DNA of 35,584 bases, taken from JAGLWP01 sp964406515 (GTDB lineage: Archaea; Nanobdellota; Nanobdellia; Pacearchaeales; GW2011-AR1). Position 1 is the first letter of the stretch; each line of letters starts with the position of its first letter. Both the position numbers and the translations under genes were made by a program. The DNA lies in the NCBI GenBank assembly GCA_964406515.1, contig CAYORV010000007.1:1-35584 (forward strand), read 5' to 3'. Below the pieces are notes generated by a model. That model saw only the letters and a list, made by a program, of their open reading frames with translations, did not search any database and was not told the DNA's origin. This document shows positions 1 to 6,168 of the stretch, piece after piece.

Positions 1-5
1 TTGAA

Positions 6-353
6 TTGATAGAGCTATTTACACCCAAGTCTATTATTGATTGTTGGCTCTCTGAAAAAAATGTGGAAGAAGGAACTTATAAAATTATGATTATGAACAA
101 TGGAGATAAATTAAAATATATAGAAAATATAGAATTATGGTCGCTAATTTCCTATAATCCCATGGGACCAAAGGATATTGATGTAGATAAAACCTTCTGT
201 GAATTGGAAGATAAATGGCTTTCCTCGGGAAAAACAATAACTCGGACATGTTTTTCAGATTTCAAAGTGAACCATATATTTTTGGACACAGAAGAGGGGT
301 TAATAAGTTGTAAGATGAAGAGGTCTTTTGAAGACACGCTTACATCGGTGTGA
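6..353 (+). CDS. Uncharacterised protein, probably cut by window start
   Basis: The frame is open to the left edge, and the first possible start inside the window is a TTG at base 6, so the true start may lie outside. The visible 115 residues show no signal peptide or membrane helix and are rich in aromatic and acidic residues, with three scattered cysteines. I do not recognise a family. It ends 82 nt before the next gene, which has its own TATA-like element, so the two are probably separate transcription units. A real gene seems likely from its length and archaeal-like codon use, but function is unknown. Confidence 0.5.
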   Translation: MIELFTPKSIIDCWLSEKNVEEGTYKIMIMNNGDKLKYIENIELWSLISYNPMGPKDIDVDKTFCELEDKWLSSGKTITRTCFSDFKVNHIFLDTEEGLISCKMKRSFEDTLTSV

Positions 354-406
354 GCGATAATCTTGATTGCTTGTGGTGTTGGGGTTTTGGTGTTTGGATA
401 ATGAAG

Positions 407-414
407 TTTAAATA
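407..414 (+). promoter_or_regulatory. TATA box of the HEPN-like gene
   Basis: The element TTTAAATA is centred 25-26 nt before the ATG at 436, the spacing expected for an archaeal TATA box driving a leaderless mRNA. Confidence 0.5.
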
Positions 415-435
415 ATTGAGATTCTTAAAAAATTT

Positions 436-1059
436 ATGGAAAAAGAATGGGGAAAAAATTTTGAAAAAAATTTTAAAGAGATATCAGAAAAAATTGAAGA
501 GATAGAAAAAAAAGGGGGGCCACAAAACTTTATTAGGATAATTGATAAAAATGACCCTAACGAAAGATATAAAGCTCTAAGAATTGGGGAAGCAAAAAAA
601 AGAACTAACCCTGAAATAGATATCGAAAAATTTCTATTTTTTCATAGAAAAAGAATTGTGTTATTAAAAAAATTATTAGATAAAAAGACTGATGAAAAAC
701 TTATTTTCCAGATTTCTTTTCTTGGAATCGAAAGTTTAGCAAAATTATCATATCCTGAAGAGACAGATTCTGGAAAAAGATTTATTAGTCTTCTTTCAAA
801 AACCATTAAAGAAGATGAAGCGATTCATTTGTATAAATTTTGGCGATGTCCTTTAGTGCATGAAGGATTTATTATAAAACCTTGGACAACATTGGAAGCT
901 TGGGATGATGGAGGAGGATTTGTTTCTTTTCCAGATGGATTAAAGTCCTCTACAGAATATCCTGCTGGCTCAATTATGGCAATTTATGAAAATTTGATTG
1001 ATTATCTTGATGAATACTTTAAAAAACAAGGGATAAAATCAGTAGAATTACTTTCTTAA
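436..1059 (+). CDS. HEPN-like helical protein, uncharacterised
   Basis: A 207-residue, mostly helical protein. The N-terminal 30 residues are charged and coiled-coil-like. Residues around 140 read FWRCPLVHEGF, which fits the R-x4-6-H motif of HEPN-fold ribonucleases and HEPN-like partners. That motif sits after a long helical segment, as in that superfamily. HEPN proteins often act in toxin-antitoxin or defence modules, and the neighbour at 1404-2240 has an AbiTii-like domain, which gives the idea some context. No nucleotidyltransferase partner is adjacent. The start is an ATG with a TATA box 25 nt upstream. The HEPN call rests on one motif and helical character, so it is tentative. Confidence 0.6.
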   Translation: MEKEWGKNFEKNFKEISEKIEEIEKKGGPQNFIRIIDKNDPNERYKALRIGEAKKRTNPEIDIEKFLFFHRKRIVLLKKLLDKKTDEKLIFQISFLGIESLAKLSYPEETDSGKRFISLLSKTIKEDEAIHLYKFWRCPLVHEGFIIKPWTTLEAWDDGGGFVSFPDGLKSSTEYPAGSIMAIYENLIDYLDEYFKKQGIKSVELLS

Positions 1060-1135
1060 GGTCTCACCCCCCGGAAAAATGTACTGCTGTCGGCATGGGC
1101 GTAAAGTTTAAAGGGAGCAAGTTCTTGTGGGATTT

Positions 1136-1399
1136 ATGTCAGTAAAGAAAAAATCTTTTACGGAATGGTGTGATGAAGCTGGAAAAGAGATAGAGGACAA
1201 AGTTGAAAAAGATACTAAGAAATCTGGGAATTTGGTAGCAAATAATTATTTTGAAAGAATACATTATCTTTATGTTAGTTACAAAGCTTCAGAAACTGCC
1301 AGGTCATTGGTCAGAGGAACTTGGGTTTTAGCTGTGGCGACGATTATTTTGGCCATATCAACAATAATACTGACAATTATTAATCTTGCTTTAAAATAA
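1136..1399 (+). CDS. Small tail-anchored membrane protein
   Basis: An 87-residue protein with a charged, soluble N-terminal half and one hydrophobic segment at about residues 62-85 (WVLAVATIILAISTIILTII), followed by a very short tail, so it looks tail-anchored with its N-terminus in the cytoplasm. A GTG nine bases upstream (1127) would add three residues. I prefer the ATG because the TATA-like TTTAAA at 1107-1112 lies about 26 nt before it. It ends 4 nt before the convergent stop of the AbiTii-like membrane protein. Short membrane proteins beside defence-type domains can be toxins or effectors, but nothing in the sequence proves that. Confidence 0.55.
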   Translation: MSVKKKSFTEWCDEAGKEIEDKVEKDTKKSGNLVANNYFERIHYLYVSYKASETARSLVRGTWVLAVATIILAISTIILTIINLALK

Positions 1400-1403
1400 C
1401 AAT

Positions 1404-2240
1404 TTATTCTATACTATTCACAAATTTAGAAATTTTTAGTTTCAACCCATTTAAGATTTTTTTAAATTCATTAATGGGTATAACTGACGGAATATCTTGT
1501 TGAAGGGGTTTTTTAAAAACATCTCTATATACTTTTTTGAAACCTTCAGATGCAGGAGCTGTTAATATCATTTCTCCTGTGCCTGATTTCTTTTCATATT
1601 CATCAATCCATCCTTCAATCTGAAAAATAGGATGTCCTAATGTTAATGGATAATCTAAGGTTTCATAGGGTATCTCTTGATTTCCTGAGACTCTTACTTT
1701 AGAATTTATGGCTCTATAATCTGGAATAGAATCATTATCAAGTTTACCCTTATCTTTATCAAAACCATATGCTTCATTTTCTAACCAACGTTTTTCTTTT
1801 TTGGAATCGGTCAGGGTTGCAAGCCTTATACATTTTATTAACACATTAGATAATTTTTCTTTTGTTAAATCTTGATTTATTTCTTTAATTAAATCTTTTT
1901 TCTCATCAGAGTCCTTTTCTTCTGGCAAATCGCCTTTATGATAATGTATATTTACATCTCTTTTTGCCATTGCCTGCAAACTATTTTTTGTATTTTGTTG
2001 GGATTGTGAAAGACTATCTCCTTGGCTTCCTGCCTGTTTATCTAAGTAATGTGCTATTATCTGCCCAATAGTTTCAGGTTTCCAGATTCCTCCTCCTCCT
2101 AAAAAGGTCATAAAGGCCCCTATTATAATACTTATCTTTCCATTACTCCATCCTTGTTCCAATCCCAACACTAATACCAAAATTCCGATTAAGAAAAATA
2201 TCCCTCCTGCCACATATCCTGCTTTTTTACTTTCTTCCAT
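1404..2240 (-). CDS. Membrane protein with AbiTii-like domain
   Basis: A 278-residue protein. Two hydrophobic helices at about residues 8-26 and 36-52 form an N-terminal hairpin, followed by a polar linker with charged repeats. The region from about residue 125 to 190 reads like the AbiTii domain: a helix with LIKCIRLATL, then the W-x-E-x-E-x-G-like segment WLENEAYGF, then the signature IPDYR followed by a short strand. AbiTii was named from a lactococcal abortive-infection protein. How it works is unknown to me. The TATA box CTTTATATCC (2261-2270) lies 26 nt before the ATG, so the mRNA should be leaderless. Fusion to a membrane anchor suggests that it acts at the envelope. Confidence 0.7.
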   Translation of the reverse strand: MEESKKAGYVAGGIFFLIGILVLVLGLEQGWSNGKISIIIGAFMTFLGGGGIWKPETIGQIIAHYLDKQAGSQGDSLSQSQQNTKNSLQAMAKRDVNIHYHKGDLPEEKDSDEKKDLIKEINQDLTKEKLSNVLIKCIRLATLTDSKKEKRWLENEAYGFDKDKGKLDNDSIPDYRAINSKVRVSGNQEIPYETLDYPLTLGHPIFQIEGWIDEYEKKSGTGEMILTAPASEGFKKVYRDVFKKPLQQDIPSVIPINEFKKILNGLKLKISKFVNSIE

Positions 2241-2260
2241 GCTTTTCTAAAGAAACCTTC

Positions 2261-2270
2261 GGATATAAAG
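2261..2270 (-). promoter_or_regulatory. TATA box of the AbiTii-like gene
   Basis: CTTTATATCC on the minus strand is centred about 26 nt before the start codon at 2240. Confidence 0.5.
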
Positions 2271-2307
2271 CTTATATTATTTTCTAAAACAATATATAAT
2301 TATTAAT

Positions 2308-2323
2308 TCCCTCTGGGGCCATT
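2308..2323 (+). repeat. 16-bp direct repeat, left copy
   Basis: TCCCTCTGGGGCCATT occurs here and again identically at 3094-3109, bracketing the C39-like gene. A degenerate version lies at 3019-3032. The element is GC-rich compared with the AT-rich surroundings. Its role is unknown. Confidence 0.7.
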
Positions 2324-2346
2324 CTTCTATTTCAGAAAAAGGAAAC

Positions 2347-2360
2347 ATTTTAAAATAAAC
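2347..2360 (+). promoter_or_regulatory. TATA box of the C39-like gene
   Basis: ATTTTAAAATAAAC is centred about 24-25 nt before the ATG at 2377. Confidence 0.45.
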
Positions 2361-2376
2361 ACTATCTTTTTTTATC

Positions 2377-2982
2377 ATGAGGCTAAAAGTTCCTTTTTTC
2401 AAACAAACAAGTAAATTAAATTGTGGACCTTCGGCATTAAGGATGGTTCTTGCTTATTTAGGAAAAGATGAGGGCATAGAAATTTTGGAGGCAAAAACTG
2501 GAATAAAAGAAGGGAAAGGAATTTCCACAATTAAAATAGCGATTGCTGCTGCATCTTTAGAGTATAAAACTGAATTTTACTCAAAACATATTTTATTCGA
2601 TGAAGAACACTTGAACTTAGATTTCTACAAAAAATATGGGGATATAGATTTAGCACAATCAACAAAATTGGTTGAAAACGCAAAAGCAGCAGGAGTTAAC
2701 ATTCAGGAGAAGACACTATCATTAAAAGAACTTTTAGAAGTTGTAACGAAAAATACTGTTCCAATCGTTCTTATTGATTGGAATATCATAACAAATAAAA
2801 AAGAAAAAGGCTATCAGGGACATTTTGTTCCCATCGTTGGTTATAATAAACAACATGTCTATATACACAACCATGGTTTAAATGATACTCAAGAATTTAT
2901 GCCTATTAAAAGAGAAATATTTAATGAAGCAAGAAAAGTAGAAGGCACTGATGAAGATGTAGTGGTTGTATATAGGAAATAA
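2377..2982 (+). CDS. C39-like papain-fold peptidase family protein
   Basis: A 201-residue cytosolic protein. Near the N-terminus, PFFKQTSKLNCGPSAL gives the papain-like Cys16 with Gln10 as the probable oxyanion residue. GHFVPIVGY supplies the catalytic His149, and HNHG (Asn165) can serve as the third residue. This is the layout of peptidase C39-like and related papain-fold proteins. Bacteriocin-processing C39 domains are normally fused to ABC exporters, and no transporter is present here, so substrate and role are open. TATA-like TTTAAAATAA lies 25 nt before the ATG. The gene is bracketed by an exact 16-bp direct repeat, which hints at independent acquisition. Confidence 0.75.
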   Translation: MRLKVPFFKQTSKLNCGPSALRMVLAYLGKDEGIEILEAKTGIKEGKGISTIKIAIAAASLEYKTEFYSKHILFDEEHLNLDFYKKYGDIDLAQSTKLVENAKAAGVNIQEKTLSLKELLEVVTKNTVPIVLIDWNIITNKKEKGYQGHFVPIVGYNKQHVYIHNHGLNDTQEFMPIKREIFNEARKVEGTDEDVVVVYRK

Positions 2983-3018
2983 TTTCTTAAGAATATAATA
3001 ATACTTTTGTATCAATGT

Positions 3019-3032
3019 TCTCCAGGGCCATT
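3019..3032 (+). repeat. Degenerate third copy of the 16-bp repeat
   Basis: TCTCCAGGGCCATT resembles the exact copies at 2308 and 3094 but lacks part of the centre. It lies just upstream of a hairpin. Confidence 0.4.
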
Positions 3033-3033
3033 T

Positions 3034-3052
3034 ATGGAATCTTTGATTCCAT
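3034..3052 (+). terminator. Hairpin, possible terminator after the C39-like gene
   Basis: ATGGAATC and GATTCCAT form a perfect 8-bp stem around a TTT loop, followed by a T-rich tail. It lies 52 nt after the stop of the C39-like gene. Archaeal termination relies mostly on T-tracts, so the hairpin may be structural instead. Confidence 0.4.
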
Positions 3053-3093
3053 TTTATTCTTGGATTTTAAGTCAGGTATAATCACGAGCAGAA

Positions 3094-3109
3094 TCCCTCT
3101 GGGGCCATT
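3094..3109 (+). repeat. 16-bp direct repeat, right copy
   Basis: Exact copy of the element at 2308-2323. Together they bracket the C39-like gene and its terminator region. Confidence 0.7.
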
Positions 3110-3180
3110 ATTACATTCGCTTAGATCACATATAAACTATTATCTAAATTTTTTATTACGAGCGCAATATATCTAAATTA

Positions 3181-3510
3181 TTATTCTACAAACTTTCCCA
3201 ACTTCTCTTCCAACTCTCCAGAACTTATTGAACCAACAAAATGTTCTACTGGTTCTCCGTCCTTAAATAAAACAAGATTAGGAATAGAACTAATTTCAAA
3301 CTTTTTAGCAAGTTCTTGATTATCATCAACATTAACTTTTCCAAACTTAATCTTTCCTTCAAACTTCTCACTTAATTCCTCAATTATTGGGCCCATCGCA
3401 ATGCAAGGCATACACCATTCTGCAAAAAAATCAACCAAAACCACACCTTCTTTTATGAAATTCTCAAACTCTCCATTTGTAAGCTCTGGAACTTTATCAT
3501 TATCTGCCAT
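3181..3510 (-). CDS. trxA: Thioredoxin
   Basis: A 109-residue thioredoxin-fold protein with the active site AEWCMPCIAMGP (CMPC instead of the common CGPC) at about residues 30-41 and the cis-proline segment SSIPNLVLF further on. The length matches a single thioredoxin domain and there is no signal peptide, so it is cytoplasmic. Thioredoxins reduce disulfides of enzymes such as ribonucleotide reductase, which is encoded 2.6 kb away in the same block. It is downstream of the dUTPase by 37 nt but has its own TATA-like CTTTTATAAAT (3530-3540) 25 nt before the ATG. The altered CxxC could shift redox potential; that is inference. Confidence 0.93.
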   Translation of the reverse strand: MADNDKVPELTNGEFENFIKEGVVLVDFFAEWCMPCIAMGPIIEELSEKFEGKIKFGKVNVDDNQELAKKFEISSIPNLVLFKDGEPVEHFVGSISSGELEEKLGKFVE

Positions 3511-3529
3511 GCCTTTAGAGAACTTTTAG

Positions 3530-3540
3530 GATTTATAAAA
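3530..3540 (-). promoter_or_regulatory. TATA box of the thioredoxin gene
   Basis: CTTTTATAAAT on the minus strand is centred 25 nt before the start at 3510, inside the gap to the dUTPase stop. Confidence 0.5.
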
Positions 3541-3547
3541 GTTTTCT

Positions 3548-3964
3548 TTAACTTCCAGTGCTTCCCCAACCACCTTCACCTCTTGTGGTTTCTGAAAGTT
3601 CTTCAACTTCTTCAATTTCTGCAATAGGATACAAAACAACCATTATTTGTCCAATTCTTTCACCAATATCATAAATTTCATCTCCAAATTTCTGAAATCT
3701 TAAAATTAATTCGCCCCTGTATCCAGAATCTAAAACTCCAACAGAATTGCAAAGTACCAAATCTTTTTTAGAAACACTACTTCTTGGAAAAATTAAACAA
3801 ACATGCCCTTCTGGAATTTCAAGGCACAAACCTGTTTTGTATTCAACATATTTCTCTGTAACTTCTCTATCAATAGCAACAACATCCATCCCAGCATCCC
3901 CAGATTTAGCATATTTTGGGATTACTGCATCAGGATGAATTTTCTTTATTTTAATCACAACCAT
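3548..3964 (-). CDS. dut: dUTP diphosphatase (dUTPase)
   Basis: A 138-residue trimeric-type dUTPase that hydrolyses dUTP to dUMP and pyrophosphate, keeping uracil out of DNA and feeding dTMP synthesis. All five family motifs are visible: SGDAGMDV, PRSSVSKK, GVLDSGYRGEL with the catalytic Asp, RIGQIMV, and the C-terminal arm RGEGGWGSTGS. Length is normal. It is transcribed divergently from the second C39-like gene, and both starts lie 24-25 nt from one symmetric TATA element at 3985-3992. It belongs to a local deoxynucleotide block with thioredoxin, a ThyX-like protein and class II ribonucleotide reductase. Confidence 0.95.
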   Translation of the reverse strand: MVVIKIKKIHPDAVIPKYAKSGDAGMDVVAIDREVTEKYVEYKTGLCLEIPEGHVCLIFPRSSVSKKDLVLCNSVGVLDSGYRGELILRFQKFGDEIYDIGERIGQIMVVLYPIAEIEEVEELSETTRGEGGWGSTGS

Positions 3965-3984
3965 TTCCTTGAATCAACATTACA

Positions 3985-3992
3985 TTTAATAA
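3985..3992. promoter_or_regulatory. Shared symmetric TATA box, dut and C39-like gene
   Basis: TTTAATAA (TTATTAAA on the other strand) is centred exactly halfway between the two divergent ATGs at 3964 and 4013, 24.5 nt from each. It is the only good TATA candidate in the 48-bp gap, so one TBP site may serve both leaderless transcripts. Confidence 0.55.
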
Positions 3993-4012
3993 GTCTTTCT
4001 CTAAATATTTTC

Positions 4013-4465
4013 ATGGACTATCAATTCTTCAAGCAAGAAAAAGAAAACTGGTGTGTTCCTGCATGTTTACAAACAATATTAAAAAGAAATCATATGAATT
4101 CTCCAAGTCAAGAAGAAATTTTTTCATCATTTAGAACAAACGAAGATGGAATTGTATTAAATCCTGCGAATTTAGAAGCCTTTCTTGAAAAATTTGGAAT
4201 GACTTCTTACTATGCTCACCACAGAATAAGTTTCCCAGAAATAGATTTTATTATTGAAAAAGAACTGAAACAAAAAAAAGATATTCTTGCTGCTTATTAT
4301 TTTAACGAATCAAACAGACACTCTTCCCTAGTAATCAATCTAAATAAAAAAATTACACTTCAGGATTCTAATCAAACGATAAAAGAATTAGATTTTCTAG
4401 ATCTTCTTAATAAAATGCCTTTAGATTTTCAGTGTGGTTTTTATTTTATTAACGTACTAACTTAA
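4013..4465 (+). CDS. Small C39-like cysteine peptidase family protein
   Basis: A 150-residue papain-like protein. FFKQEKENWCVPACLQTIL gives Gln8 and Cys14, NRHSSLVI gives His103, and LQDSN gives Asp118, in the order Q-C-H-D expected of C39-like peptidases. The frame is open further upstream to 3803, but that would overlap the dUTPase gene on the other strand. The ATG at 4013 is placed 24 nt from a TATA box. Its stop overlaps the stop of the ThyX-like gene by 9 nt. It is the second C39-like protein within 1.6 kb, and the two are clearly different in sequence and length. Confidence 0.75.
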   Translation: MDYQFFKQEKENWCVPACLQTILKRNHMNSPSQEEIFSSFRTNEDGIVLNPANLEAFLEKFGMTSYYAHHRISFPEIDFIIEKELKQKKDILAAYYFNESNRHSSLVINLNKKITLQDSNQTIKELDFLDLLNKMPLDFQCGFYFINVLT

Positions 4466-6115
4466 CATAGCTTGTTTTGTTTGTTTGTGCAAATCTCTAT
4501 CATAACCATCTCTTAGATCTCCTATGTGGTGACAATATGGATCTTCTGTGCAGAAACCAATATTACATTTAGGTTGTAAAAGAAAATCCAACTCAGGAAG
4601 TATTTCTGCAATCATGTCTCGCTTTTTCCATGATGTTGCATATCTTTCTGGTTCACAAGTCTTACACAATCTCAAAGGTAATTCCAAATCAACTAAATTT
4701 ACTAGATCATAGTTTTCCAAGGTTCTTACTCTTATATTTTTAGGAACAATATACAATGCATCTCTTGGTTCAATTCCTTCTTCCAAAAGTTTCTGATGAA
4801 ACATCAATTGTTTTACAGAATGGTAAATGTAAGGGATGCCCAATTCAGGATTTTCTTTTAACTTTGGATCAATAATAATAGCAGATTCTAATTTTTCATA
4901 AAGACCTTTATCTATTTCTCCAGTATCATTAGCTCTTTGTACTTGCGGCCAAAGACCCTTAACAATTTCTCCTGCTCTTTCAGCCGCACCATAAACAGAT
5001 TCAACATTTTGTCTTAAGGTAGCGTGCCTTTTCTGTTCACTCCAAACCCTCCAAGATAAACTATCAACGATCTTAAAGCCAACAGCTTCATTATATTCTC
5101 CAGCAAAACTTCTAATGGCTAACATATTTTCCATAGATCTCTCTGCTAGTTCATTAGGATCTGTTATCTCCCTAGTAGCTTTAAAATCATTTTCCAATCT
5201 TGCAAGAACTTCATAAAAACCGTCTGTAAAATCTTTACTAAATCCATCAACCAAGGGATTTTGATGCATATTCTTTTCTTCAGCTAATTCTAAAGCATAA
5301 TTAGGACTAGAAGGATCTTTGAAGACAGTATAATGTAAGTAAGTATCTCTAGGAACCTTCACTCTTTGATTATACATTGTATCTAATCTTGCTTTTTCCA
5401 TTATCTCTGGAGCCATTTCAGCCAATTGTACTAATTCTCTTGGAATAAAATTTCCCTTAGGATTAATTGCATCTTGTTTAACTTCAAAAGCCAAAGTTGC
5501 CATCGTGTCTAGGGGCATAACCATAAATATATCCGCAGGATTATTATATGGAATAACTTTATTGAAAGTTTGAACACCTCCCAATTTCCCAAACCTCTCT
5601 TTGAATTGCGCACTAACTTTAAAAACATCTCTGGAAATTTCAAGATATTCATTCAAAAGATCTTCCCTTCCCTTTAAACTTTCAGGAACAACAATTTCTC
5701 CAGTTGTAGTTTCTCTTCTTCTACTGCTAGTTGCCAAAGATCTTGAAGCAACAAAACCAGTTAAACCAGAATCAAGCATTTTAGTTCCATTAAGACCCAA
5801 AACAACTCCTGACAAACCTCCAAGAGAATGCCCTCTTCCAATGCCTGTCACAGTTTTATTAAAAACAATATCTTTTAATTCTCCTTTTTTGGGATTTTGT
5901 ATGTCCTCTAAAATTTGAGCTTCAACAGCTGCAAAATCCATCCCACTAGAAACTAAATGTTGAGCATAAGCAACAACTTCATCGCCTCCCAAAAATTCCC
6001 CTACTTGTTCTTGTAAAGCCGGATTTTGAATTTCCAATCTTGGCCAAAAACCTAACATGTTTACTTTCAAGTCATTGTCAGTCATAAAAGTCTGCCCTTG
6101 ATATTTCATTACCAT
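4457..6115 (-). CDS. Divergent two-domain ThyX-like protein
   Basis: A 552-residue protein about twice the length of a normal flavin-dependent thymidylate synthase, and apparently a tandem of two ThyX-like units. The first has GRGHSLGG (94-100) and SSRRRETTTGE (130-140), resembling the GHxS and S-x-R-Y regions. The second has WSEQKRHATLRQNVESVY (358-375), close to the family signature RHRxxSxNxxSxRY, followed by a NLVDLELPLRL helix. A cysteine-rich end (Cys484, 487, 517, 522, 528) could bind metal. Family members convert dUMP to dTMP using methylene-folate and FAD. Both motifs are altered, so activity is uncertain. The neighbouring dUTPase and ribonucleotide reductase support a dTMP role. A TATA box at 6137-6146 lies 26 nt before the ATG. 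Confidence 0.7.
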   Translation of the reverse strand: MVMKYQGQTFMTDNDLKVNMLGFWPRLEIQNPALQEQVGEFLGGDEVVAYAQHLVSSGMDFAAVEAQILEDIQNPKKGELKDIVFNKTVTGIGRGHSLGGLSGVVLGLNGTKMLDSGLTGFVASRSLATSSRRRETTTGEIVVPESLKGREDLLNEYLEISRDVFKVSAQFKERFGKLGGVQTFNKVIPYNNPADIFMVMPLDTMATLAFEVKQDAINPKGNFIPRELVQLAEMAPEIMEKARLDTMYNQRVKVPRDTYLHYTVFKDPSSPNYALELAEEKNMHQNPLVDGFSKDFTDGFYEVLARLENDFKATREITDPNELAERSMENMLAIRSFAGEYNEAVGFKIVDSLSWRVWSEQKRHATLRQNVESVYGAAERAGEIVKGLWPQVQRANDTGEIDKGLYEKLESAIIIDPKLKENPELGIPYIYHSVKQLMFHQKLLEEGIEPRDALYIVPKNIRVRTLENYDLVNLVDLELPLRLCKTCEPERYATSWKKRDMIAEILPELDFLLQPKCNIGFCTEDPYCHHIGDLRDGYDRDLHKQTKQAMLS

Positions 6116-6136
6116 TTTAAATTAATATGAATATTT

Positions 6137-6146
6137 TTTATAAAGA
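6137..6146 (-). promoter_or_regulatory. TATA box of the ThyX-like gene
   Basis: CTTTATAAAA-type sequence on the minus strand, centred about 26 nt before the ATG at 6115. It supports the first of two closely spaced ATGs and separate transcription from the reductase gene upstream. Confidence 0.5.
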
Positions 6147-6168
6147 TTATTGTACTAAAAAGTAGATG

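Noticed and set aside
3803..4012. Upstream extension of the small C39-like gene to a 220-codon frame
   Set aside because: The extension lies over the dUTPase gene on the other strand, and the TATA spacing and family start both point to the ATG at 4013.
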